DNA of 64,000 bases from Neisseria sp. oral taxon 014 str. F0314 (GCF_005886145.1 NZ_CP040504.1:1922001-1986000), one strand, 5' to 3'; shown: positions 46,264 to 54,985, counted from the stretch's first letter. Numbers and translations are program-made. The notes: generated by a model not told the origin, from the letters alone.

Positions 46264-47118
46264 TTATTTTGCAGCGGCGGCCTCTTTGGCTTCCTGCTCT
46301 GCCTTGTGGCGGCGCAAAAATTCCAATGCCTCGGCCTTTTCCGCCGCACTGCCGTATTTCATGTCGCGTTGGGCGCGGCGGTAGGCGGCACGTTGCTTGG
46401 CTTCCTCGATTTGTCTGGCTTTGAAGTCGTCGCGGTTTTGCGGCGTAATCAACTGGGTTTGTTGCGCCTGGGCTTTGGCCATTGCTTTGGCAATCAGGTC
46501 GGCCGGATTGAACGCGGGCTTGGCTGCGGTAGAGGCGGCTTGGGCTTGGGCTTGGATTCTGGCTTTGGCGGCGGCTTCGCGTCCGGCCAGCATGGCATTG
46601 CGTTCGGCGGCTTCGCGCTGTTTTCTGGCCTGATGGCGTTCGTAACGGGTTTTCGCGTGTTCGGCGGCGGCAAAACGTGCCGCGCCGTTATCGGAAAGAT
46701 GGCGTGCCTGCGGCAGGTAGTCGGCTTTGACCGGTTGCATGTGGATGCAGTCGACGGGGCAGGGGGCAACGCATAATCCGCAGCCGGTGCATTCGTCGGC
46801 AATCACGGTGTGCATCAGTTTGCGCGCCCCCATGATGGCGTCGACAGGGCAGGCGCGGATGCAGGCGGTGCAGCCGATACAGGCCGTTTCGTCAATCCAT
46901 GCCAGTGCGTGATGCTGGATTTTGGCCGGAGCGATACACGCTTTGCCGAGCAGTCCGGCAATGTCCGCCATAACGGCCTCCCCTCCCGGCGCGCACAGGT
47001 TGACGGGTGCGCTGCCTTCGGCGAGAGCCTGGGCGTAGGGCAGACAGCCGTCGTAGCCGCATTCCCGGCATTGGGTTTGCGGCAGCAGGCGGTTGAGGCG
47101 TTGAACGGTGGCGGTCAT
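46264..47118 (-). CDS. RnfB-like iron-sulfur protein (ferredoxin domain)
   Basis: Encodes 284 residues. An N-terminal 4Fe-4S domain (Q-CRECGYDGCLPYAQA, about 17-35, plus CAPGG) is followed by two ferredoxin-type clusters, CIGCTACIRACPVDAI and CTGCGLCVAPCPVDCI (about 81-125). The C-terminal half is an Ala/Lys/Arg/Gln-rich predicted coiled coil (about 150-284). In Rnf complexes RnfB passes electrons to the membrane subunits, but this protein lacks the N-terminal membrane helix. No other rnf gene is present here, so it is probably a soluble ferredoxin-like carrier of unknown partner. Confidence 0.85.
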   Translation of the reverse strand: MTATVQRLNRLLPQTQCRECGYDGCLPYAQALAEGSAPVNLCAPGGEAVMADIAGLLGKACIAPAKIQHHALAWIDETACIGCTACIRACPVDAIMGARKLMHTVIADECTGCGLCVAPCPVDCIHMQPVKADYLPQARHLSDNGAARFAAAEHAKTRYERHQARKQREAAERNAMLAGREAAAKARIQAQAQAASTAAKPAFNPADLIAKAMAKAQAQQTQLITPQNRDDFKARQIEEAKQRAAYRRAQRDMKYGSAAEKAEALEFLRRHKAEQEAKEAAAAK

Positions 47119-47216
47119 GGCGGATGGCGGTCAAAATCGAAAATTGTATTTTAACATATTGTTTGAACGAAGAAACTTTGGTATGCCAAAGGCGGAAGTT
47201 CCGATAAGGCCGCATT

Positions 47217-47257
47217 GAGGCCGTCTGAAAATCCGGCATACGGTTTCAGACGGCCTT
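47217..47257. terminator. Inverted uptake-sequence pair
   Basis: GAGGCCGTCTGAAAA and its complement with a TCCGGCATACGG loop lie in the divergent gap between the RnfB-like gene and ychJ. Confidence 0.5.
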
Positions 47258-47289
47258 ATAATCCGATTTTTGCTTGGCTTTTTAAAAAG

Positions 47290-47760
47290 ATGATGGATAC
47301 TGAACTTTGCCCGTGCCAATCGGGCAAGCCCTACGCGGCTTGTTGCGCGCTTTTTCATGACGGAACCAATCCCGCCACCGCCGAGGAACTGATGCGCTCG
47401 CGTTACAGCGCATATGTTTTGCAGAAAACGGCTTATCTCGTGGAAACGACGGTACCTAGCCAGCGGCATTTGCTGGATGTGGAAGGGATGGCGGAATGGG
47501 GACGTTCGGCGCAGTGGCTGGGGCTGGATGTGTCGGCGCACATTCCCAAAATCGGCAAACACCATGCGCAAGTGGAATTTGCGGCACATTTCCGGCAAAA
47601 CGGCGAGACATACTGCCACCGCGAACGGTCGGTTTTCGTCAACATCGGCGGCCGCTGGTATTTTATCGACCCTACCGTGCCGCTGCCTGCCATGAAGCAG
47701 GCGTGTCTCTGCGGGTCGGGTAAAAAGTTCAAGGCTTGCTGCGGACGGTTTTTCCGATAA
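47290..47760 (+). CDS. ychJ: YchJ-family SEC-C motif protein
   Basis: Encodes about 156 residues (the ATG at 47293 is equally possible). It opens with the SEC-C cluster CPCQSGKPYAACCALFH and ends with a second one, CLCGSGKKFKACCGRFF; each binds zinc with the Cys-x-Cys...Cys-Cys pattern. Between them is the YchJ core with PATAEELMRSRYSAYVLQ and an NTF2-like fold. It is cytoplasmic with unknown function; family members are widely conserved in Proteobacteria. It is convergent with the candidate small RNA. Confidence 0.87.
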   Translation: MMDTELCPCQSGKPYAACCALFHDGTNPATAEELMRSRYSAYVLQKTAYLVETTVPSQRHLLDVEGMAEWGRSAQWLGLDVSAHIPKIGKHHAQVEFAAHFRQNGETYCHRERSVFVNIGGRWYFIDPTVPLPAMKQACLCGSGKKFKACCGRFFR

Positions 47761-47774
47761 GCCGTTTTTCAGAT

Positions 47775-47886
47775 AAAAAAAACCATTCATACTAAGGGAG
47801 AAGTATGAATGGCCAATACATTGCGGGAAAACGTCTTACTTGCTGCACCGCCCTAAAAGGGATGAAAAGAGCGGTGTGTGTCAGCA
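47775..47886 (-). ncRNA. Candidate small regulatory RNA
   Basis: On the minus strand a -10-like TAGAAT (plus-strand 47893-47898) would start RNA at about 47886. The transcript would form stem-loop 1 (TGCTG...CACCGC / GCGGTG CAGCA, 47841-47886). A single-stranded stretch (about 47813-47840) follows, then a perfect 10-bp terminator stem CCATTCATAC/GTATGAATGG (47783-47812) and T8. The terminator loop UUCUCCCUUA contains an anti-Shine-Dalgarno-like UCUCCC, a feature reported for Neisserial trans-acting sRNAs. No -35 of consensus form is seen. No coding potential. Evidence is structural only. Confidence 0.6.
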
Positions 47887-48007
47887 ATGACTATTCTACC
47901 TACCTTAGTATTAAATGCCGTTAAGATGTGAAATGATTTTAGTAAATTGCGCGTATGAGCGATTGAAAGACAAGATAAACGGTATATTGCGTAAATATGC
48001 CTACGTA

Positions 48008-48796
48008 TTATTGATTTTCGCGTATCCATTTCAACCATTTTTCGAATAAATCCGGTTGCAAAGCCGCAACAACCGAACGCTTGAAAACGTGTTCGCCGCT
48101 CCAAAAATCATCGCCTTCCAAGGTGCTCAGGCAGCCGCCGGCTTCTTCGAAAATCAGCGCGCCTGCGGCATAGTCCCACAGTTTTTGTCCGCCGTGCACA
48201 TAAACGTCGTAGCGGCCGCAGGCAAGGTAGCACCAGTCCAAAGTGCTGCTGCCCATGCTGCGTATCGTGCCGAAAGGGGCGAGCGTGTTGAGGCGGCTGG
48301 AGAGTTTGCCCGAACGCAGGTATTTGATTTCGACGCCGGCGATGGCTTCGTTCAGTTTTTTGCCGACGAGGCGCAAAGGGAGCGGTGTGCCGTTGAGGAA
48401 GGCGCCGCGGCCGCGTTCGGCGTAAAAACATTCGCCGCTGACGGGGTTGTAGATAACGCCCAGTTGCGCACGTCCGTGCCGGACATAGGCTACGGATACG
48501 GCGAAATGCGGCAGGCCGTTGATAAAGTTATTCGTGCCGTCAATCGGATCGACAATCCACAGGCCGTCTGAATGGTTGTGCCACAAATCCGCCTGCTGTT
48601 GCGCCGTCATTTCTTCGCCCAGCATCGGACAGCCGATAAGCAGCGGCAGGGCGGCGGCGAAAGCCGTTTGCGCCGCCAAATCCGCTTCGCTGAGCATCGA
48701 GCCGTCTTCTTTGCGGAACGAGGGCGTATTTAAAAAGCGCGGCATCACTTCCGTTTGGGCGATGTGCCGTATCACGTTTTGCAGTTTGTGTAGCAC
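48008..48796 (-). CDS. Inositol monophosphatase-family protein (SuhB-like)
   Basis: Encodes 262 residues from a GTG at 48796 with AAGGA six bases upstream; a longer TTG-start reading to 48838 lacks this signal. The family's metal-binding motifs are present: LGEEM, WIVDPIDGTNNFINGLP (about residues 83-99) and LWDYAAGALIFEEAGG near the C-terminus. These enzymes hydrolyse inositol phosphates or related sugar and nucleotide phosphates, and E. coli SuhB also acts in rRNA transcription. Substrate here is unproven. It is divergent from rsmE. Confidence 0.88.
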   Translation of the reverse strand: MLHKLQNVIRHIAQTEVMPRFLNTPSFRKEDGSMLSEADLAAQTAFAAALPLLIGCPMLGEEMTAQQQADLWHNHSDGLWIVDPIDGTNNFINGLPHFAVSVAYVRHGRAQLGVIYNPVSGECFYAERGRGAFLNGTPLPLRLVGKKLNEAIAGVEIKYLRSGKLSSRLNTLAPFGTIRSMGSSTLDWCYLACGRYDVYVHGGQKLWDYAAGALIFEEAGGCLSTLEGDDFWSGEHVFKRSVVAALQPDLFEKWLKWIRENQ

Positions 48797-48879
48797 TTTT
48801 TGTCCTTGAGTCTTGCCATTTCGGCGTGCAGCCGCCAATATTCAGGATTTCCGCATTATACGCCGATAAGTTTGAACCT

Positions 48880-49605
48880 ATGCCCCGTTTTTACCTGTCC
48901 GAAGTTTTGTCTGCCGGAAGGGCGGTATCGCTGCCCGACAATGTCGTCCGTCATTTGCATGTGTTGCGTTTGAAGCCGGACGAGGAAATCGTTTTGTTCA
49001 ACGGCGACGGCAAGGCATATCCGGCCCGCTTGGGCGTTTTGGAAAAGCGCCGCGCCACGGCCGAAATCCTGCGTGAAGAAGAGGCGGACAACGAGTCTCC
49101 GTTGAACATTACGCTGGTACAGGCTGTTTCCAGCGGCGAACGGATGGATTTTACCCTGCAAAAAAGCGTCGAACTGGGCGTCGGCGAAATCCGCCCCGTA
49201 CTCAGCGAGCGCTGCGTAGTCAGGTTGGACGGCGAGCGGGCGGCGAAGCGGGTGGCGCGTTGGCAGGAAATCGTTGTTTCCGCCTGCGAGCAGAGCGGCC
49301 GCAATACCGTGCCGCAGGTGTTGCCGCTGGTTTCTTATCAGGAAGCACTGCGGCAGATGCCGTCTGAAAAAACCAAATTGCTGATGAGTGTGCGGAACGC
49401 ACAGAAACTGAACCGGATCACTCCGTCTTCAGACGGCCTGATTTTTATGGTCGGTCCGGAAGGAGGCTGGACGGAAAGTGAGGAGCAGCAGGCGTTCGGT
49501 GCGGGCTTTCAGGCGGTAACGCTGGGACCGCGCGTATTGCGGACGGAAACGGCATCGTTGGCGGCGATTGCGGCGATGCAGACTTTGTGGGGCGATTTTG
49601 TTTGA
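48880..49605 (+). CDS. rsmE: 16S rRNA m3U1498 methyltransferase
   Basis: Encodes 241 residues from the ATG at 48880, where the family start MPRFYL lies; an ATG at 48826 lies within the divergent gene's leader. It methylates N3 of U1498 in 16S rRNA using SAM. It has an N-terminal PUA-like domain (RHLHVLRLKPDEEIVLFNG) and a SPOUT domain ending in the knot with IFMVGPEGGWTESEEQQ and TLGPRVLRTETASLAAIAAMQ. Two uptake-like words are embedded in the coding region (about 49359 and 49428). Confidence 0.95.
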   Translation: MPRFYLSEVLSAGRAVSLPDNVVRHLHVLRLKPDEEIVLFNGDGKAYPARLGVLEKRRATAEILREEEADNESPLNITLVQAVSSGERMDFTLQKSVELGVGEIRPVLSERCVVRLDGERAAKRVARWQEIVVSACEQSGRNTVPQVLPLVSYQEALRQMPSEKTKLLMSVRNAQKLNRITPSSDGLIFMVGPEGGWTESEEQQAFGAGFQAVTLGPRVLRTETASLAAIAAMQTLWGDFV

Positions 49606-49664
49606 AAGATGTGGAACGGATCACGGTTATCGTGGTTTGCAGGCACGGAATAAGCAGAATAAAA

Positions 49665-49704
49665 GGAAAAAGGCCGTCTGAAATTGTTTCAGACGGCCTT
49701 TCCT
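49665..49704. terminator. Extended inverted uptake-sequence pair
   Basis: AGGAAAAAGGCCGTCTGAAA and its near-complement separate convergent rsmE and glyQ. Another single uptake sequence follows at about 49722-49736. Confidence 0.65.
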
Positions 49705-49737
49705 ATTCGGCGGGACGTTTCAGAGGCCGTCTGAAAA

Positions 49738-50649
49738 TCATGCGGCCTGAGCCTTGTCTTTAATCAACGGGAAGCCCAGCTTCTCGCGGCTTTCGACGTA
49801 TTTCTGCGCCACGGTACGGCTGAGGGCGCGGATGCGGCCGATGTAGGTGGCGCGTTCGGTAACGGAAATGGCACCGCGTGCGTCTAAGAGGTTGAAGGTG
49901 TGTCCGGCTTTGAGGACCAGCTCGTAGGCGGGCAGGGCGAGGCTGGCGTTTTCTTCGGCGAGCAGGCGTTTGGCTTGCGCTTCGTAGTCGTTGAACTGGC
50001 GCAGCAGCCAGTCGGCATCGCTGTATTCGAAGTTGTAGGTGGATTGTTCGACTTCGTTTTGGTGGTACACATCGCCGTAGGTGACGGTGTTGCCGTCCAG
50101 CGTTTTTGCCCAAACGAGGTCATAGACGTTTTCCACGCCTTGCAGGTACATCGCCAAGCGTTCGATGCCGTAGGTGATTTCGCCGAGTACGGGGGTGCAG
50201 TCAATGCCGCCGACTTGTTGGAAGTAGGTAAACTGGGTCACTTCCATGCCGTTGAGCCAAACCTCCCAGCCCAAGCCCCATGCGCCGAGGGTGGGGTTTT
50301 CCCAGTCGTCTTCGACGAAGCGGATGTCGTGGACTTTGGGGTCGATGCCCAATTCGCGCAGGGAATCGAGATAGAGGTCTTGGATATTGGCGGGGGCGGG
50401 TTTGAGGGCGACTTGGAATTGGTAATAGTGTTGCAGGCGGTTGGGGTTGTCGCCGTAGCGGCCGTCTTTGGGGCGGCGGCTGGGCTGGACGTAGGCGGCA
50501 AACCAAGGTTCTGGGCCGAGCGCGCGCAGGCAGGTGGCAGGGTGGGAGGTGCCGGCACCGACTTCCATGTCGAAAGGTTGGATGACGGTGCAGCCTTTGT
50601 CTGCCCAGAATGTTTGCAGTTTGAAGATGATTTGTTGGAAGGTGAGCAT
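49738..50649 (-). CDS. glyQ: Glycyl-tRNA synthetase alpha subunit
   Basis: Encodes 303 residues. It is the catalytic class II half of the tetrameric glycyl-tRNA synthetase. The start [58 protein letters not shown], and [22 protein letters not shown] blocks are canonical. Its partner glyS lies 6.8 kb upstream on the same strand, so the usual glyQS operon is split by tRNAs, kef, fabG and glycosyltransferase genes. Confidence 0.96.
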   Translation of the reverse strand: MLTFQQIIFKLQTFWADKGCTVIQPFDMEVGAGTSHPATCLRALGPEPWFAAYVQPSRRPKDGRYGDNPNRLQHYYQFQVALKPAPANIQDLYLDSLRELGIDPKVHDIRFVEDDWENPTLGAWGLGWEVWLNGMEVTQFTYFQQVGGIDCTPVLGEITYGIERLAMYLQGVENVYDLVWAKTLDGNTVTYGDVYHQNEVEQSTYNFEYSDADWLLRQFNDYEAQAKRLLAEENASLALPAYELVLKAGHTFNLLDARGAISVTERATYIGRIRALSRTVAQKYVESREKLGFPLIKDKAQAA

Positions 50650-50740
50650 GGTACAGTTGTGTCGGTTGGGGAGAAGGTAGGCATTTTACTGTTTTGATAT
50701 CAGTTTGGATAGTTTTGTCGGTTTGTTTCGGCTTTTTATG

Positions 50741-50746
50741 TATAAT
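50741..50746 (+). promoter_or_regulatory. -10 box of the OmpA-like gene
   Basis: A consensus TATAAT, preceded by TATG, stands about 40 bases before the gene in the divergent gap with glyQ. A clear -35 is lacking. Confidence 0.5.
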
Positions 50747-50786
50747 TGGAGCATGACGATTTTTCAATTCAACGAGGAGGCTGGAA

Positions 50787-51425
50787 ATGGCTAACGACGA
50801 ACACAAAGAACAACGTTTGGGACTTTGGCTGGCCGGCGGCGCGGCAGGTCTGGCGGCGGCAGCAACCCTGTTTTTTACCGTCTGGGGCTGGGAAACCGGC
50901 CGGATAGAAGGTTCGCCGAATAATGCCAATGCCTCTGCTGTGGTGATGGAGGAAGCATCCGCCGCCGAAGAGGGGAAAGAAGAGGCCGCAGTCGAACAGG
51001 CTGTAGTGAACGGAATGGCCGAAAATTCGGCGTCGGAAACCGTTGCGCCGGCCGATGTCGCGCCGGCCGAAGCGTCTGCCTCTATGCCGTCTGAAAACGA
51101 AGCAGCGGTAGTGGTGGAAAACGGTATTGTGAAATTCTACTTCGCCAGCGGCAAATCGGATTTGGCTGCCGGTGCGGAAGATGCGTTGAAAGATGTTTTG
51201 GCCGGTGTGAAAGCAGGCAAGAAGGCAGTGGTTTCCGGTTTTCACGATAAAACGGGCAATCAGGCGCTGAATGAGGAATTGTCCAAACAGCGCGCATTTG
51301 CCGTGAAAAACGCTTTGATGGGTCTTGGCGTGGCGGAAAACCAAATCGAACTGCGTAAACCGTCCGACAGCGAAGGCAGCGGCAGCAAAGCCGAAGCGCG
51401 CCGTGTGGAGGTGGTTTTGGAGTAG
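50787..51425 (+). CDS. OmpA-family peptidoglycan-associated membrane protein
   Basis: Encodes 212 residues, with GAGGAGG six bases before the ATG. One transmembrane helix (about 13-33) follows a charged N-terminus, so it is an inner-membrane anchored protein rather than a beta barrel. A flexible Ala/Glu-rich linker (about 45-108) carries an uptake sequence, which encodes MPSEN. The C-terminal OmpA domain (about 112-212) has VKFYFASGKSDLA and VVSGFHDKTGNQALNEELSKQRAFAVKNAL. It likely ties the inner membrane to peptidoglycan; it has no neighbours of related function. Confidence 0.85.
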   Translation: MANDEHKEQRLGLWLAGGAAGLAAAATLFFTVWGWETGRIEGSPNNANASAVVMEEASAAEEGKEEAAVEQAVVNGMAENSASETVAPADVAPAEASASMPSENEAAVVVENGIVKFYFASGKSDLAAGAEDALKDVLAGVKAGKKAVVSGFHDKTGNQALNEELSKQRAFAVKNALMGLGVAENQIELRKPSDSEGSGSKAEARRVEVVLE

Positions 51426-51449
51426 CGGTTACACCAATATGATGGAAGA

Positions 51450-51477
51450 AGCCCGAATGGAAAGATTCGGGCTTTTT
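51450..51477 (+). terminator. Factor-independent terminator
   Basis: AGCCCGAAT-GGAAAG-ATTCGGGCT followed by T-run, 25 bases after the OmpA-like gene. Confidence 0.8.
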
Positions 51478-51538
51478 GTTGCCGTTTTTCAGACGGTCTG
51501 CATTGGAGGTAGAATTTGAGGCCGTCTGAAAACGGCTG

Positions 51539-51563
51539 CGGCCTTATCTTCCCGATAAGGCCG
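51539..51563. terminator. Hairpin downstream of the degenerate tRNA-Val
   Basis: CGGCCTTAT-CTTCCCG-ATAAGGCCG can pair perfectly. It lacks a T-run directly on the minus strand. Confidence 0.4.
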
Positions 51564-51574
51564 TTTGGTTCGGA

Positions 51575-51650
51575 TGGTGGGTGATGACGGAGTCGAGCCG
51601 CTGACATTCTGCTTGTAAGGCAGACGCTCTACCAACTGAGCTAATTACCC
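51575..51650 (-). tRNA. Degenerate tRNA-Val(TAC) copy, probably a pseudo-tRNA
   Basis: It is identical to the tRNA-Val at 51807-51882 except for three changes. Base 51646 gives A5 opposite C68 in the acceptor stem, 51602 gives A49 opposite C65 in the T stem, and 51597 replaces T54 with C in the T loop. The anticodon TAC and encoded CCA remain. It lies downstream of a strong terminator that follows tRNA-Asp, so it is probably poorly transcribed. Confidence 0.75.
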
Positions 51651-51652
51651 CT

Positions 51653-51687
51653 AAAAAAACAAAAAATACCGACAAAGTCGGTATTTT
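51653..51687 (-). terminator. Terminator after tRNA-Asp
   Basis: On the minus strand the stem AAAATACCGAC-TTT-GTCGGTATTTT (plus 51663-51687) is followed by a long T-rich run (plus A-run 51653-51666). It lies between tRNA-Asp and the degenerate tRNA-Val. Confidence 0.85.
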
Positions 51688-51694
51688 GGGGATT

Positions 51695-51771
51695 TGGCGC
51701 GGCGGACGGGGCTCGAACCCGCGACCCCCGGCGTGACAGGCCGGTACTCTAACCAACTGAGCTACCACCGC
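51695..51771 (-). tRNA. tRNA-Asp (anticodon GTC)
   Basis: A 77-base gene with encoded CCA. Acceptor GCGGTGG pairs with CCGCCGC, the anticodon loop is CTGTCAC in a CCGGC/GCCGG stem, and the T loop GGTTCGAGC is normal. It is co-oriented with tRNA-Val just upstream. Confidence 0.97.
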
Positions 51772-51806
51772 GCATCCGCTGCATTAACAACAGCGGAAAA
51801 GAAACT

Positions 51807-51882
51807 TGGTGGGTGATGACGGAGTCGAACCGCCGACATTCTGCTTGTAAGGCAGACGCTCTACCAACTGAGCTAATCACCC
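51807..51882 (-). tRNA. tRNA-Val (anticodon TAC)
   Basis: A 76-base gene with encoded CCA. Acceptor GGGTGAT pairs with ATCACCC, anticodon loop CTTACAA sits in a TCTGC/GCAGA stem, and the T loop TTCGACT is standard. It heads the small tRNA cluster (Val-Asp) on the minus strand. Confidence 0.97.
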
Positions 51883-51954
51883 GTTGCAGCCGAAACTGCG
51901 AAGCCGCTATTAAACCAAATCGGCTGCCTTCGTGCAAGGTTTATTTTGCCGTAA

Positions 51955-53937
51955 TCAGGTGTTTCCTTGCAAACTCCAGTTTTCAAAAGAGATAATTTCT
52001 TCTTTTCTTCCCGCAACCACCAAAATATCACCGGCTTGGAGCCGGAAATCCGGTTCAAGGCTGTCGAGGCGGCTGGTGTTGCGGCGGACGAACAGCAGTT
52101 TGATGCCGTTGCCTGCTAGCGGCAGGTCCTGAATAGTTTTGCCGATGGCATACGCTTCGCCGGCCAGCGGAAAAGCGTGGCGGCTGATGTTTTTGCTTTC
52201 TTCAGAAAACGAGGTTTCGTCGTCGCTGCCGACAAACAGGTCTTCCAGCGAGGCGTAACGGCTGCGGCGGATGTTGGTAATGGTCTGATATACATGGGTA
52301 TAGGGCGCACCGTTGGCAAGCATGGCATAACTGGCGAGGGCGAGGCTGGTTTCTTTGGTGTCGGATACGGCTTCTTCCGCACCCATGTCGCTAAATTTTT
52401 TCAGGTAATCGTCGTTGACGGCGCGGACGTAGACCGGCATGGTGGGGTGCAGCGACATGATGTTGTCCAAAACATGCTGCGTTTCGTGCATATTATTCAG
52501 CGTAATTACAACCACTTTTGCGCGGTTCAATCCGGCAGCCTCCAATACTTCGCGGCGTTTGGCATCGCCGAAAGATACCGGCTCGCCTGCGCTGCGGGCG
52601 ACTTGTACGCGCTCTACGTCAAGGTCGAGGGCGTAGTAGGGGATGTTTTCCTGCGCCAGAATACGGCCTATGGTCTGACCGCCGCGCCCGAAGCCGATAA
52701 TCAGCACGTGGTCGGATTTGTTCATGGTTTCCACCAGCATACTGTGCAAATCCAGCGCTTTCATGTCCCAGTTTGATTTGACGAAAAAGTTGATGAGGGT
52801 ATCACTGGCACCCAGCAGGAACGGGGCGATAATCATCGACAGCAGGATGGCGGCGGTGGCGGCCTGCTCCAACTCTGGGGAAACCATATTGATTTTGCTG
52901 GAAATTGCCAGCATCACAAAACCGAATTCGCCGCCTTGCGCCAGATAGAGCGCGCTTTTCAGACTGTCGGCAACGGGGTGTTTCATGCGGAATGCGATGA
53001 TGGCTACGACCAATGCTTTCAAAACCAACAAAATCGCCAACAGAATCAGAATTTGCCGCCAGCCGCCGATTAAGGCTTGAATGTCCAGTTTCATACCGAC
53101 GGTAATGAAGAAGAAACCGAGCAGGATGTCGCGGAACGGGCGGATGTCGTCTTCCACTTGGAAGCGGTATTCGGTTTCGGAAAGCAGCATACCGGCCACA
53201 AATGCACCCAGTGCCAGCGACAGGCCTTCCAGTTCGGTCAGATAGGCGACGCCGAGCGTTACCAGCAACACGTTAATCATGAAGAGTTCGGACGATTTGC
53301 GTTTGGCCACCAGCCTGAACCACGGCGACATGATTTTGTTGCCGACGATGAACAGCACGCCCAGCGTAATGATCATTTTCAATGCGGCCAAACCCAATTC
53401 CAGCCAGAGGTTGCCGCTGTTGCCGCCTGCCAATGCGGGAATCAGAATCATCAGCGGCACGACCGCGATGTCCTGCATTAATAAGACGCCCATCGACATC
53501 TGACCGTGCGGCTGTCCCAGTTCGGTCTTTTCCGAGAGGATGCGGCTGACGATCGCCGTGGACGACATGGTCAGTGCGCCGGCGGCGGCAAACGCCCAGT
53601 TGAACTGGACGTCCATCAGCATCAAGATGCTCATAATAGACAGCATGGTAACGACGACCTGCAATCCGCCCAGCCCGAACACCAAGCGGCGCATGGCTTT
53701 GAGCTTGGGCAAGGAAAATTCGAGGCCGATGCTGAACATCAGAAAGACGATACCGATTTCACCTAAGTAATCGGTGGCATCGCTTTTCGGAATCAAACTG
53801 AGCATACTCGGACCGGCCAGAAAACCGACCAGAAGATAACCGAGCATGGAGGGGATATTGAATTTGCGGCAGCAGATAACTGTGATGACGGAAACCAGCA
53901 GGACAATGACAATGGGAGCAAGGGAGAATTCGTGCAT
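51955..53937 (-). CDS. Kef-type monovalent cation:proton antiporter (KefB/KefC-like)
   Basis: Encodes 660 residues from the ATG at 53937; earlier in-frame codons cover an uptake sequence. The N-terminal CPA2 exchanger domain (about residues 1-380) contains LLVGFLAGPSML, AFVAGMLLSETEYRFQVEDDIRPFRD, and GGEFGFVML. An RCK_N domain follows (DHVLIIGFGRGGQTIGRIL, about 400-520), with nucleotide-binding glycines, and an RCK_C domain sits at the end (about 570-655). It likely exports K+ under nucleotide or glutathione-adduct control. No KefF/KefG-like partner gene adjoins it. Intact. Confidence 0.88.
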   Translation of the reverse strand: MHEFSLAPIVIVLLVSVITVICCRKFNIPSMLGYLLVGFLAGPSMLSLIPKSDATDYLGEIGIVFLMFSIGLEFSLPKLKAMRRLVFGLGGLQVVVTMLSIMSILMLMDVQFNWAFAAAGALTMSSTAIVSRILSEKTELGQPHGQMSMGVLLMQDIAVVPLMILIPALAGGNSGNLWLELGLAALKMIITLGVLFIVGNKIMSPWFRLVAKRKSSELFMINVLLVTLGVAYLTELEGLSLALGAFVAGMLLSETEYRFQVEDDIRPFRDILLGFFFITVGMKLDIQALIGGWRQILILLAILLVLKALVVAIIAFRMKHPVADSLKSALYLAQGGEFGFVMLAISSKINMVSPELEQAATAAILLSMIIAPFLLGASDTLINFFVKSNWDMKALDLHSMLVETMNKSDHVLIIGFGRGGQTIGRILAQENIPYYALDLDVERVQVARSAGEPVSFGDAKRREVLEAAGLNRAKVVVITLNNMHETQHVLDNIMSLHPTMPVYVRAVNDDYLKKFSDMGAEEAVSDTKETSLALASYAMLANGAPYTHVYQTITNIRRSRYASLEDLFVGSDDETSFSEESKNISRHAFPLAGEAYAIGKTIQDLPLAGNGIKLLFVRRNTSRLDSLEPDFRLQAGDILVVAGRKEEIISFENWSLQGNT

Positions 53938-54141
53938 AGCGCGGGCGGCCTTTTTTGTTGCAAGATGAATCGTATTTTTATGATAGGCCGTCTGAAAACA
54001 CGCGAGAAATAATATCAACGGTTATCGGAACGGATTGTTAAAATTATATCAAAAAAATTTGTAAAATAATGTTTTGTATGACCAAAAAAATGCCGTCTGA
54101 AATATTGTCCCGAAGGGCGTCCTGTCTGAATCGGGTGGCGG

Positions 54142-54174
54142 AAGGCCGTCTGAAAAAATTCAGACGGCCTTTTT
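54142..54174. terminator. Inverted uptake-sequence pair
   Basis: GAAGGCCGTCTGAAAAA and TTCAGACGGCCTTTTT lie downstream of fabG on the minus strand. The preceding gap also has a rare ATGCCGTCTGAAA form (about 54090). Confidence 0.6.
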
Positions 54175-54238
54175 GTAGCCGCTTAATCAGGAATGATGCA
54201 TGCGGGGCGAACACGGTGGTTTTTTAGCTTCCGACCCG

Positions 54239-54985
54239 TTAAGGCATCAGCATGCCGCCGTTGACGTGCAGCGTTTGACCGGTGATGTATTTTGCTTGGT
54301 CGGAAGCGAGGAACAATACCGCATCGGCAATGTCCTGCGCTTCGCCGAATTTGCCCAGCGAAGTTTGCGCTTCGAAGGTTTTTCGGGTTTCTTCAGGCAG
54401 GGCGCGGGTCATATCGGTGTCGATAAAGCCTGGGGCGACGCAGTTGACGGTAATGCCGCGGCTGCCGACTTCGCGCGCCATGGATTTGGAGAAACCGATC
54501 AAGCCTGCTTTTGCCGCAGCATAGTTGGTCTGACCGGCATTGCCCATCACGCCGACGACGGATGTGATGTTGATGATACGGCCTGCACGCTGCTTCATCA
54601 TGCCGCGCAATACGGCTTTAGAGGCGCGGAACACGGATTTGAGGTTGACCTGCATGATGTCGTCCCACTCTTCTTCTTTCATGCGCATCAGGAGGTTGTC
54701 GCGGGTGATGCCGGCGTTGTTGACCAGAATGTCCAACTTGCCGAACTCTTTTTCGATGTCGGCAATCAGGTTTTCGATGGTTTCGGGTTCGGCGGAATTC
54801 AATGCACGGCCTTCGCCGCCCCATTGCGCCAGACGCTCGCTAATCGCTGCCGCGCCGCTTTCGCTGGTTGCCGTGCCGATGACTTTGGCACCTGCCGCCG
54901 CCAGCGTGTCGGCAATCGCCGCGCCGATACCGCGCGATGCGCCTGTTACCAATGCGACTTTGCCGCTTAAATCTTGTGTACTCAT
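54239..54985 (-). CDS. fabG: 3-oxoacyl-[ACP] reductase
   Basis: Encodes 248 residues. An NADPH-dependent short-chain dehydrogenase, it reduces 3-ketoacyl-ACP in fatty acid elongation. The cofactor loop TGASRGIGAAIA (about 15-26), NNAG, and the catalytic Ser-Tyr-Lys set (ITSVVGVMGNAGQTNYAAAKAG) are present, and the C-terminus YITGQTLHVNGGM is typical. Other fab genes are not adjacent. A short uptake-variant lies just upstream (about 55021). Confidence 0.94.
   Translation of the reverse strand: MSTQDLSGKVALVTGASRGIGAAIADTLAAAGAKVIGTATSESGAAAISERLAQWGGEGRALNSAEPETIENLIADIEKEFGKLDILVNNAGITRDNLLMRMKEEEWDDIMQVNLKSVFRASKAVLRGMMKQRAGRIINITSVVGVMGNAGQTNYAAAKAGLIGFSKSMAREVGSRGITVNCVAPGFIDTDMTRALPEETRKTFEAQTSLGKFGEAQDIADAVLFLASDQAKYITGQTLHVNGGMLMP

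Noticed and set aside
46047..46424. 125-codon open frame upstream of the RnfB-like gene
   Set aside because: It crosses an uptake-sequence pair and overlaps a confident gene on the other strand.
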